Of a stretch of 64,000 bases of DNA, positions 28,356 to 36,186 are shown piece after piece. The translations under genes were made by a program, and so were the position numbers. How positions within the stretch are numbered: position 1 is the first letter of the stretch; each line of letters begins with the position of its first letter. This DNA comes from a bacterium M00.F.Ca.ET.205.01.1.1 (GTDB taxonomy: Bacteria; Pseudomonadota; Alphaproteobacteria; Rhizobiales; Rhizobiaceae): contig SRUQ01000010.1 in the NCBI GenBank assembly GCA_004791255.1, positions 186,001-250,000 on the forward strand, in the 5' to 3' direction. The notes under the pieces were generated by a model that saw only the letters and a program-made list of their open reading frames with translations, did no database searches and was not told the origin of the DNA.

Positions 28356-28467
28356 CCGTTTTCATGCATGACCTTCCTGGGATTGGCATCCGTTCGGCCA
28401 AGCCGTTGTCAGTCTTTCAGGTCGTTCTCCGGCGTCGCGTGACGCCACACGTTTCGGGAACTCTGCG

Positions 28468-29142
28468 ATGTCGCTGATCGATACTTTCTTCAATCCCGAC
28501 ATTATCGCATCCAGCCTGCCGGCGCTGCTGCGCGGCTTCCTCAACACGCTGCTGCTGGGCATCATGAGCATTGCCATCGGCATCGCGGTCGGGCTTGCGA
28601 TCAGCCTCGTGCGCCTCTACGGGCCAAAGCCGCTGCGCTGGATAGCCGTCGGCTATACCGACATCTTCCGCGCCCTGCCGGTGCTGGTGGTGCTGATCCT
28701 GATCTACTATGCGTTGCCCTTCCTCGGCATACGCCTGTCGTCGTGGGCGTCCGCCGTGACGGCATTCGCCATCATCATGTCTGCCTATTCGGCCGAGGTT
28801 TTCCGCTCCGGCATAGAGAGCATTCCGAAAGGCCAGTTCGAGGCGGCGCAGGCGCTCGGCCTGCCGTTCCTGCTCACCTTGCGCAAGGTCGTGCTGCCGC
28901 AAGCGGTGCGCGTGGTCATCCCGCCGATGACCAGCAACTGCGTCTCGATGTTCAAGGATACTTCGCTTGCCTCGACCGTGGCGCTGCCCGAGCTGCTCAA
29001 GGAAGCGACCAACGCGCAGTCGCTTTACGCCAACCCCTCGCCGCTGATCGGCGCAGCACTTGTCTATCTCATCTTCCTCTGGCCGATGGTCCGCCTGGTC
29101 AGCCTGCTCGAGCGCCGCTTCCAGACCGAGAAGACGCGCTGA
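28468..29142 (+). CDS. Amino-acid ABC transporter permease (HisM/GlnP family)
   Basis: 224-residue inner-membrane protein. Seen: LPALLRGFLNTLLLGIMS near the N terminus, several hydrophobic segments, the EAA loop SIPKGQFEAAQALGLPFLLTLRKVVLPQAVRVV and MTSNCVSMFKDTSLAS. Only one permease gene and no ATPase of this family are present in the window, so it must form a homodimer and borrow an ATPase encoded elsewhere. Confidence 0.92.
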   Translation: MSLIDTFFNPDIIASSLPALLRGFLNTLLLGIMSIAIGIAVGLAISLVRLYGPKPLRWIAVGYTDIFRALPVLVVLILIYYALPFLGIRLSSWASAVTAFAIIMSAYSAEVFRSGIESIPKGQFEAAQALGLPFLLTLRKVVLPQAVRVVIPPMTSNCVSMFKDTSLASTVALPELLKEATNAQSLYANPSPLIGAALVYLIFLWPMVRLVSLLERRFQTEKTR

Positions 29143-29185
29143 GCTTACCAACCGATCCCCAGTCCCGTCGCAGGAGCGTATCCCC

Positions 29186-30475
29186 GTGAACAAGCATCAA
29201 ACCGACAACACGAGCGCCGCTGCGTTCCCGGTCGAAAAAATCCGCGCCATGTTTCCCGCCTTGCAGCGGGCCGGCGATTTCATCTTCCTGGACAATGCCG
29301 CCGGCGCACAGATCCCGCAGAGCGTGCTCGACGCGGTGACCAACCACCTGGTTTCGCACAATGTGCAGCGCGGCGGCCGCTATGGCCGCAGCGTCACCGT
29401 CGACCAATCGGTCGCCGATGCGCGGACCAGCGTAGCGCTGCTGATCAACGCCTACAGTCCGTCGGAAATCTGCTTCGGCATGAACGCCACCTCGTTCATC
29501 CGCCTGGTCAGCCTCGGCATCGGCCAGATGCTGGCCAATGACTCAGATGGGGGGCGCGACGAGATCGTCATCACCGACATGGACCACGACGCCAACATCG
29601 CCACCTGGCTGGCGCTCGAGTCGGCTGGAGCCAAGTTCAAATGGTGGCGGATGCGCGAGGACGGCAATCTGCATGTCGACGACCTCAAGTCGCTGGTTTC
29701 GGAGCGCACCCGGCTCGTCGCCTGCACGGTGACGGCTCATTCGATCGGCTCGATCGTCGATGTCGCCTCGGCGGCCGGGATCGCGCACGCCGCCGGCGCC
29801 GAAGTGTTCCTAGACTGTGTGCATTACGGACCGCATGGGCTGATCGACGTGCAGGCCTGGGACTGCGACTATCTGGTCTGCTCCGGCTACAAGAATTTCT
29901 CGCCGCACATGGGCTTCCTGTGGGGCCGCTTCGAGACGCTGAAGCGGCTGCCGACCTTCCGCGAGGATTTCATTCCCGACGAGCCGCCCTACAAGGTCGA
30001 GGCCGGCACCTTCATCTACGAGAACGTGTCGGGCATGGATGCCGCCGTTCAATATCTGGAGCTGATCGGCCGCAATCTCGCGCCTTCCAACAACCGCTCG
30101 CGGCGCGAAAACATCGTTGCCGGAATGGGCGCCATTCGCGACTACGAACTCGTCCTGGCGCGCGAGATGCTCTCCGTGCTCAAGAGCTGCAATGCCACTA
30201 TCTACGGCGTCGCCGAGGAAGCTCGCATCAACGAGCGCGTGCCGACCTTCTGCTTCAACATCGGCAAGCTCTCGCCGCAGCGGATCGTCGAGGAGATGGC
30301 CGAGATGCAGATCGGCATCCGCGACGGCCACATGTACGCGCCGCGCCTGATGAAGCGCCTCAACCTGTCGATGGACAGCGGCGCCATCCGCGCCTCGCTG
30401 GTGCACTACAACACGGTGGACGAGGTGCACCGGTTTGGAGAGGCGCTGCGGGCCGTGATCGCCAAGCTGTCGTGA
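29186..30475 (+). CDS. Class-V PLP-dependent enzyme, cysteine-desulfurase-like
   Basis: 429-residue aminotransferase-V fold protein. Seen: IFLDNAAGAQIPQSVLDA at the N terminus, EICFGMNATSFIRL, DHDANIATWL, SAAGIAHAAGAEVFLDCVHYGPH and the PLP lysine in LVCSGYKNFSPHMGFLWG. The group is annotated as cysteine-desulfurase-like or isopenicillin-N-epimerase-like; no Isc/Suf partners are nearby, so a catabolic lyase or desulfurase role on an amino acid is more likely. GTG 29186 has AGGAG 9 bp upstream. Follows the permease gene by 43 bp; same operon presumed. Confidence 0.82.
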   Translation: MNKHQTDNTSAAAFPVEKIRAMFPALQRAGDFIFLDNAAGAQIPQSVLDAVTNHLVSHNVQRGGRYGRSVTVDQSVADARTSVALLINAYSPSEICFGMNATSFIRLVSLGIGQMLANDSDGGRDEIVITDMDHDANIATWLALESAGAKFKWWRMREDGNLHVDDLKSLVSERTRLVACTVTAHSIGSIVDVASAAGIAHAAGAEVFLDCVHYGPHGLIDVQAWDCDYLVCSGYKNFSPHMGFLWGRFETLKRLPTFREDFIPDEPPYKVEAGTFIYENVSGMDAAVQYLELIGRNLAPSNNRSRRENIVAGMGAIRDYELVLAREMLSVLKSCNATIYGVAEEARINERVPTFCFNIGKLSPQRIVEEMAEMQIGIRDGHMYAPRLMKRLNLSMDSGAIRASLVHYNTVDEVHRFGEALRAVIAKLS

Positions 30476-30489
30476 CGGGATGGGGCGCG

Positions 30490-30507
30490 CCTGACCGTCC
30501 GGTCAGG
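30490..30507. terminator. Short hairpin between convergent genes
   Basis: CCTGACC/GGTCAGG, 7-bp stem with a 4-base loop, overlapping the stop of the convergent ATPase gene. No T-run on either side; weak evidence. Confidence 0.35.
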
Positions 30508-31330
30508 CCGCCTTCTTCTTCGCCAGCCTCGCCTTGATGCTGGCCACGTCGGCGCGCGGCGTCGCCGCGAACAGCGTCTTCGTATAGGGGTGCTTGGGGT
30601 CGGCGAAGACCTCGTCGCGCGAGCCGTATTCGACCGCTTCGCCGAAATACATCACCATCACGTCGTCGGCGATGTAGCGCACCACCGACAGGTCGTGGCT
30701 GATGAAGACGTAGGTCAGCTGGAACTCGTCCTGCAGGTCGGCGAGCAGGTTGAGCACCTGCGCCTGCACCGACAGGTCGAGCGCGGAGACCGGTTCGTCC
30801 AGCACCAGGAGGCTCGGGTTCAGCATCAGCGCGCGGGCAATGGCGATGCGCTGGCGTTGGCCGCCGGAGAACATGTGCGGGTAGCGGTTGTAGTGCTCCG
30901 GTCCGAGGCCGACCTTCTTCAGCATCTTCATGGCGAGGTCGCGCCGCTCTTCGGCCGGCTTGTCGGTGTTGATGAGCAGCGGCTCGCCGAGCACGTCGCC
31001 GATCTTCTGGCGCGGATTGAGCGAGCCATAAGGGTTCTGGAAGACGATCTGCACCTTGCGGCGCATCTCCTTGGTCAGGCCACCCCTGGCGATGTCGACC
31101 TTGTGGCCGTCGATGAACAGCTCGCCTGACGTCGCCGGGTCGATCAGCGTGATGATGCGGGCAAGCGTGGACTTGCCACAACCGCTCTCGCCGACGATGG
31201 CCAGCGTCTTGCCTTTTTCGACGCTGAACGAGACGCCCTTGACCGCATGCACGGTGCGCTGGCCGCGAAACAGGCCACCACCGATATGGTAGTCGCGAAC
31301 GATGTTCTTGCCTTCGACAACCTTGGTCAT
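30503..31330 (-). CDS. dppF: Peptide ABC transporter ATP-binding protein, DppF type
   Basis: 275-residue ATPase. Seen: Walker A GESGCGKST, Q-loop FQNPYGSLNPRQKIG, signature FSGGQRQRI, Walker B LLVLDEPVSALD, H-loop FISHDLS and the peptide-family tail DPKHPYTKTLFAATP. Lys-rich C terminus. ATG 31330 overlaps the stop of the DppD gene (ATGA). Last gene of a complete five-gene importer on the minus strand. Confidence 0.93.
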   Translation of the reverse strand: MTKVVEGKNIVRDYHIGGGLFRGQRTVHAVKGVSFSVEKGKTLAIVGESGCGKSTLARIITLIDPATSGELFIDGHKVDIARGGLTKEMRRKVQIVFQNPYGSLNPRQKIGDVLGEPLLINTDKPAEERRDLAMKMLKKVGLGPEHYNRYPHMFSGGQRQRIAIARALMLNPSLLVLDEPVSALDLSVQAQVLNLLADLQDEFQLTYVFISHDLSVVRYIADDVMVMYFGEAVEYGSRDEVFADPKHPYTKTLFAATPRADVASIKARLAKKKAA

Positions 31331-32178
31331 GCGGCGGCTCCGGAGGGGGCCGGCTCGAACAGCATGTCGGAGACGGTCGGCAGCCGGTCGCCCACCGCAT
31401 TGTCCGGCAACGCCGCGAGCAATGCGCGGGTGTAATTGCTCTTCGGGCTCTCGAACAGCGACAGCACGTCGGCCTCTTCCATCTTGCGGCCCTTGTACTG
31501 GACGATGACGCGGTCGGCGGTCTCGGCCACCACGCCCATATTGTGGGTGATCATGATCAGGCCCATGCCATATTTGGCCTGCAGCGAGACCAGCAGATCG
31601 AGGATTTGCTTCTGGATGGTGACGTCAAGCGCGGTGGTCGGCTCGTCGGCGATCAGAAGCTTCGGATTGCAGGCGATGGCGATGGCGATCATGACGCGCT
31701 GGCACTGGCCGCCCGACATCTGGTGCGGGAACGAGTTCAGCCGTTCCGCCGGTTCTGGAATGCCGACCTGCCGCAACAGTTCGATGGCGCGCTCCCGGCG
31801 CTGGGCCTTGTCCATGCCCATATGGAAGCGCAGCACTTCCTCGATCTGGAAGCCGATCGTGAAGCAAGGATTGAGGCTCGCCATCGGTTCCTGGAAGATC
31901 ATCGACATCTCCTTGCCGACGATCTTGCGCCGCTCGGCGGGGCTGAGCTTCAGGAGGTCGCGGCCGCCAAAACTCATCTCGTCGGCGGTGACCGTGGCCG
32001 TCCACGGCAACAGGCCCATCACCGCCAGCATCGATACCGATTTGCCGGAGCCGGATTCGCCGACGATGGCCAGCACTTCGCGCTCCTCGACATGGAGCGA
32101 GACGCCGTCGACCGCCCGGAACGGACCTGACGCGGTCTGGAACTCGACGACGAGATTGCGGATGTCGAGCAAAGCCAT
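31327..32178 (-). CDS. dppD: Peptide ABC transporter ATP-binding protein, DppD type
   Basis: 283-residue ATPase. Seen: Walker A GESGSGKS, Q-loop FQEPMASLNPCFTIG, signature MSGGQCQRV, Walker B LLIADEPTTALD, H-loop MITHNMG, tail SPKSNYTRALLAALP. ATG 32178 overlaps the permease stop by one base (TGATG); the longer frame upstream only shadows the permease gene. Confidence 0.93.
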   Translation of the reverse strand: MALLDIRNLVVEFQTASGPFRAVDGVSLHVEEREVLAIVGESGSGKSVSMLAVMGLLPWTATVTADEMSFGGRDLLKLSPAERRKIVGKEMSMIFQEPMASLNPCFTIGFQIEEVLRFHMGMDKAQRRERAIELLRQVGIPEPAERLNSFPHQMSGGQCQRVMIAIAIACNPKLLIADEPTTALDVTIQKQILDLLVSLQAKYGMGLIMITHNMGVVAETADRVIVQYKGRKMEEADVLSLFESPKSNYTRALLAALPDNAVGDRLPTVSDMLFEPAPSGAAA

Positions 32179-33089
32179 CACGACCTCCTGAGCTTCGGAT
32201 CGAGCGCGTCGCGCAGCCCGTCGCCGATAAGGTTGATGGCGAGAACGGTGATGAGGATGGCGAGGCCGGGGAAGGTCACCACCCACCAGGCGCGCAGGAT
32301 GAATTCGCGCGCCGAGGCGAGCATCGTTCCCCATTCCGGCGTCGGCGGCTGGGCACCGAGGCCGAGAAAGCCGAGAGCGGCCGCTTCGAGAATGGCGTTG
32401 GAGAACGACAGCGTGGCCTGGACGATGAGCGGCGCCAGACAATTCGGCAGGATGGTGGCAAGCATCAGCCTGATATGGCCGGCGCCGGCGACCTTCGCGG
32501 CCACGACATACTCACGGCTCTTCTCGGCCATGACAGCCGCCCGCACCAGCCGTGCGAAATGCGGCTGCAGGACGAGCGCGATAGCCAGCATCGCATTGAA
32601 CAGGCCAGGGCCGAGGATGGTGACCAGGACGAGCGCCAGGAGCAGCGACGGGAAGGCCAGGATCAGATCCATGACGCGCATGATGGCCACGTCGACCCAG
32701 CCGCGGAAATAGCCGGCCAGCAGGCCAAGCGTGATGCCGCCGGTGAGAGCCAGCGTAACCACGACCGCGCCGATGAGCAGCGAAAAGCGCGCGCCATAGA
32801 GCAGGCGCGAGAGGATGTCGCGGCCGACGGGATCGGTGCCAAGCAGATATTGCGTGCTGCCGCCGGCCTGCCAAGCAGGCGGCCTCAGGAACGCGGTCTT
32901 GTCCTGCACGTCCGGCGCATAGGGCGCGAGCAGCGGGGCGAAGAGTGCGGCCAGCACCAGCAGAATGAAGACGAACAGGCCGATCACGGCACCGCGGTTC
33001 ACCGAGAAATAATGCCAGAAGGTCCTGAGGCCGGTCAGCCGGTCGGGGCTGCCGCTGGCCATCGAAGTGATTTCGGTCGACTGGCTCAT
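32178..33089 (-). CDS. dppC: Peptide ABC transporter permease, DppC type
   Basis: 303-residue membrane protein. Seen: a 25-residue soluble N terminus, membrane segment GLFVFILLVLAALFAPLLAP, GTDPVGRDILSRLLYGAR and the EAA loop REYVVAAKVAGAGHIRLM, then SNAILEAAALGFLGLGAQPP. ATG 33089 overlaps the DppB stop by one base. Confidence 0.93.
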   Translation of the reverse strand: MSQSTEITSMASGSPDRLTGLRTFWHYFSVNRGAVIGLFVFILLVLAALFAPLLAPYAPDVQDKTAFLRPPAWQAGGSTQYLLGTDPVGRDILSRLLYGARFSLLIGAVVVTLALTGGITLGLLAGYFRGWVDVAIMRVMDLILAFPSLLLALVLVTILGPGLFNAMLAIALVLQPHFARLVRAAVMAEKSREYVVAAKVAGAGHIRLMLATILPNCLAPLIVQATLSFSNAILEAAALGFLGLGAQPPTPEWGTMLASAREFILRAWWVVTFPGLAILITVLAINLIGDGLRDALDPKLRRS

Positions 33090-34096
33090 CACGAGGCCCG
33101 TATGCGCGGGTTGATGACGGCGTAGAGCAGGTCGACGATGAGGTTCACGGCCATGACGATAAGGGCGATCAAAAGCAGACCTGACTGCACGACGACGTAG
33201 TCGCGCTTGAAAATGGAATCGACCATCCACTTGCCGATGCCCGGCCAGGCGAAGATGGTTTCGGTGAGGATGGCGCCGGCGAGCAGCGTGCCGACCTGCA
33301 GGCCGATGGTGGTGACCACGGGGATCAGGGCATTGCGCAAGGCATGCATGCCGATCACCCGCGACGGCGACAAGCCCTTGGCGCGTGCGGTGCGCACATA
33401 GTCCTCACCCAGCACCTCGAGCATCGCCGAGCGGGTCTGGCGGGCAATCACCGCCAGCGGGATGGTGCCGAGCACGATCGCCGGCAGCACAAGATGGCTG
33501 AGCGCCGAGCGAAAGGCGTCCCACTTGCCATAGAGCAGCGTATCGATGGTCATGAAGCCGGTGATCGGCTTGAAGAAGAACTGCAGGCCGATGCGGCCCG
33601 AAACCGGTGTCCAGCCGAGGTAGCCGGAGAAGAAGATGATTAGCAGCAGACCCCACCAGAAGATCGGCATGGAGTAGCCGACGAGGGCCGTTCCCATCAG
33701 CGACTGGTCGAACCACGAGCCGCGCTTCACCGCCGCGACGATACCGGCCGGAATGCCGAGCACCATGGCGAAGACCAGAGCAAAGAACGACAGCTCCATC
33801 GTTGCCGGAAAGAGGGTCTTGAACTCCTCAAGAACCGGACGCTTGGACGAGATCGCGACGCCGAAATCGCCGGTCGCAACCTCACCGACATAGCGGATAT
33901 ATTGCTGCCAGATCGGCAGATTGTAGCCGAACTGTTCCTTGAGTTCCTCATAGCGCGCCGGCGCCACGCCGTGTTCGCCGGCCATGGCAAGAATGGGATC
34001 GCCAGGCAGCAGCCTGACGAAGGCGAAGGCACAGATAGTGATGCCGACAAGCGTCGGAATCAAAAGTGCAATTCTGTTGAGAATGTATTTGAGCAT
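33089..34096 (-). CDS. dppB: Peptide ABC transporter permease, DppB type
   Basis: 335-residue membrane protein. Seen: N-terminal ILNRIALLIPTLVGITICAF, LLPGDPILAMAGEHG, the EAA loop EDYVRTARAKGLSPSRVIGM with ALRNALIPVVTTIG. ATG 34096, 42 bp after the binding-protein stop; a strong hairpin fills that gap. Confidence 0.93.
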   Translation of the reverse strand: MLKYILNRIALLIPTLVGITICAFAFVRLLPGDPILAMAGEHGVAPARYEELKEQFGYNLPIWQQYIRYVGEVATGDFGVAISSKRPVLEEFKTLFPATMELSFFALVFAMVLGIPAGIVAAVKRGSWFDQSLMGTALVGYSMPIFWWGLLLIIFFSGYLGWTPVSGRIGLQFFFKPITGFMTIDTLLYGKWDAFRSALSHLVLPAIVLGTIPLAVIARQTRSAMLEVLGEDYVRTARAKGLSPSRVIGMHALRNALIPVVTTIGLQVGTLLAGAILTETIFAWPGIGKWMVDSIFKRDYVVVQSGLLLIALIVMAVNLIVDLLYAVINPRIRAS

Positions 34097-34104
34097 GGTG
34101 AAAG

Positions 34105-34128
34105 GGGGCGGCGCTGAAGCGCCGCCCC
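34105..34128 (-). terminator. GC-rich hairpin between binding-protein and permease genes
   Basis: Perfect 10-bp stem GGGGCGGCGC/GCGCCGCCCC with loop TGAA, inside the 42-bp gap after dppA. No T-run in the minus-strand direction, so more likely a message stabiliser than a full terminator. Confidence 0.55.
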
Positions 34129-34138
34129 GCTCGGTTCC

Positions 34139-35737
34139 TTATTCGGCCTTGTCGACGCCGTCGAAGCGGTGAATGCCCAGCGGGTCCATCATGAAGCCGC
34201 TGACATTCTTGCGCACGACCGCATAGACCTGGCTGTGCGCCAGCAGGAAGGCAGGAGCCTGCTTCTGGAAGACAACCTGCGCCTGCTCATAGAGCTTGGT
34301 GCGCTCGGCCTGGTCGCTGGTCTTCTTTGCCTTCTGGATCAGGTCCTCGAAGTCCTTGTCGCACCAGCTGGAGTAGTTCGACACGCCGATGGCGGAGCAA
34401 GCGAACAGGGTGGCGAAGAAGTTGTCCGGATCGCCATTGTCGCCGGTCCAGCCGATCTGGAAGGCGCCCGGACGCTCCTTCTTCTTGCCCTCGGAGCGAT
34501 ACTTGGTCCACTCGTAGTTGACGATCTCGGCCTTGACGCCGACCTTGGCCCAGTCGGCCTGGATCAGTTCGGCGGCACGCTGGAAGTTCGGGTTGTAAGG
34601 ACGAACGCGATCGGAAGCCCAAAGCTGGATTTCCTTGAGGCCGGCAGCCTCCAGGACCTTCTTGGCGGCATCCGGATCATAGCTGTCGGTCTTCACATCC
34701 TTGTCCCACGACCACATGGTCGGCGGGATCAGGTTTTCCGCCGGCGTGGCGCCAGCGTCCTGGAACAGCGACTTGATCAGAGCTTCCCGGTCAATCGCCT
34801 GGTTGAGCGCGTGGCGAACCTCGGGCTTGTCGAGCGGCGGGATAGTGGTGTTGTAGCTCATATAGCCGATGTTCAGGCCGGCCTGGTCCATCAGGGTCAC
34901 GTCGTTGTTGGCCTTGATGGTGCCGATGTCGGCCGGGTTCGGATAGGGCGCGATGTCGCATTCGCCGGCGAGCACCTTCTGGATGCGGGCGGTGGCGTCA
35001 GGCGTGATGGCGAAGACGAGATCGTCGATCTTTTCCTTGCCCTTGAAATAGTCCGGGTGGGCCGCATAGCGGATGACCGCGTCGAGCTGGTAGTCGACGA
35101 ACTGGAACGGGCCGGTGCCGATCGGCTTGGTCGAGAAGTCGGCCATCTTGCCATCCTTGGCGAGCTGGTCGGCATATTCCTTCGACACGATCGAGGCGAA
35201 ATCCATGCCGAGATTGGCCAGCATCGGCGCGTTCGGCTCGGTCAGCGTCAGCTTGACGGTCAGGTCATCGACCTTTTCCCACTTGGCGACGTATTTCGGC
35301 ATATCCATGCCGGTGTAGTAATCCCAGGTCAGGTTCGGCAGGTACTTGTCGCCGTTCCACGGATTTTCCTTGTTGAACTGACGGTCGAAGGAGAAGACGA
35401 CGTCGTCGGCGTTGAGGTCACGGGTCGGCTTGAAATAGTCGGTGGTCTGGAACTTCACGCCCGGATGCAGGTGGAAGGTATAGACCAGGCCGTCGTCGGA
35501 GATTTCCCACTTGTCGGCGAGGCCCGGCTCGACCTCGGTGCCGCCATGCTTGAACTCGACCAGGCGCGAATAGACGGTACGCGACGAGGCGTCGAAATCA
35601 TTGCCGCCGGTTGTCGTACCGGGATCGAAGTTGGCCGGCGACGCTTCCGAGCAATAAACGAGCGTTTTCGCATTGGCCACACCGCCCAGGACGCTTGCAG
35701 CCAGCAACGCGGCTGCAAAAGCCATTGTCTTTTTCAT
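34139..35737 (-). CDS. dppA: Peptide ABC transporter substrate-binding protein, DppA type
   Basis: 532-residue periplasmic protein. Seen: signal peptide MKKTMAFAAALLAASVLGG ending ANA-K, then LVYCSEASPANFDPGTTTGG (typical of dipeptide-binding DppA), WEISDDGLVYTFHLHPGVKF, LNADDVVFSFDRQ, PIGTGPFQFVDYQ and IGWTGDNGDPDNFF, all close to DppA/heme-dipeptide proteins. ATG 35737 behind CAGGGAGTGCTCA; an upstream in-frame ATG lacks a ribosome site. First gene of dppABCDF. Confidence 0.93.
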   Translation of the reverse strand: MKKTMAFAAALLAASVLGGVANAKTLVYCSEASPANFDPGTTTGGNDFDASSRTVYSRLVEFKHGGTEVEPGLADKWEISDDGLVYTFHLHPGVKFQTTDYFKPTRDLNADDVVFSFDRQFNKENPWNGDKYLPNLTWDYYTGMDMPKYVAKWEKVDDLTVKLTLTEPNAPMLANLGMDFASIVSKEYADQLAKDGKMADFSTKPIGTGPFQFVDYQLDAVIRYAAHPDYFKGKEKIDDLVFAITPDATARIQKVLAGECDIAPYPNPADIGTIKANNDVTLMDQAGLNIGYMSYNTTIPPLDKPEVRHALNQAIDREALIKSLFQDAGATPAENLIPPTMWSWDKDVKTDSYDPDAAKKVLEAAGLKEIQLWASDRVRPYNPNFQRAAELIQADWAKVGVKAEIVNYEWTKYRSEGKKKERPGAFQIGWTGDNGDPDNFFATLFACSAIGVSNYSSWCDKDFEDLIQKAKKTSDQAERTKLYEQAQVVFQKQAPAFLLAHSQVYAVVRKNVSGFMMDPLGIHRFDGVDKAE

Positions 35738-36186
35738 TGAGCACTCCCTGATGTTCTTCCAAGCCCCTCTAGCAGGCTCGCGAAGCGCGCATATAAGCAC
35801 CGTTTTTCCGGCTTTGGAACACCCCGTTTGCCTACCCCATCGTAAGCAGGAAAAAAATCCGATTTTCCTCCAAGTGGCGGAAAAAACGATCAGTTTTTTC
35901 TGTTCACGACATTGTTAACGACCTTATTTTTTTATTGATCCGGGGTATCGCGAAATCGACGTGGCGCGAGGTCCCGGCTGGCCGCAAGCGCCGGCAGACA
36001 GCATTGCCGGCGCGCCGGCGGCAGCAAGATTTTTCGGCGGCAAATCTTTACTGGCTTGCCGCAAGGGCAAGACTTGCACCGCCGCCAATAGACGCAATAC
36101 ATAGGTGGATAGCGGCGAGCGGAGGACGTCTCTGTCAGCAGGAGGCGAGCGCGGCGGGACGAACGGAACGGTCCAGGGAGGGACGG
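35738..36186. promoter_or_regulatory. Divergent promoter region, AT-rich centre
   Basis: Gap between divergent dppA and the acyl-CoA synthetase gene. The stretch about 35820-35940 is much richer in A and T than its surroundings, with A-runs and T-runs (AAAAAAATCC, TTTTTTCTG, TTATTTTTTTATTG), and probably holds both promoters. The part 35940-36186 is GC-rich leader without a recognisable gene. Confidence 0.5.

Noticed and set aside
34169..35740. 523-codon open frame on the plus strand
   Set aside because: Antisense to dppA, which has a signal peptide, ribosome site and family motifs.
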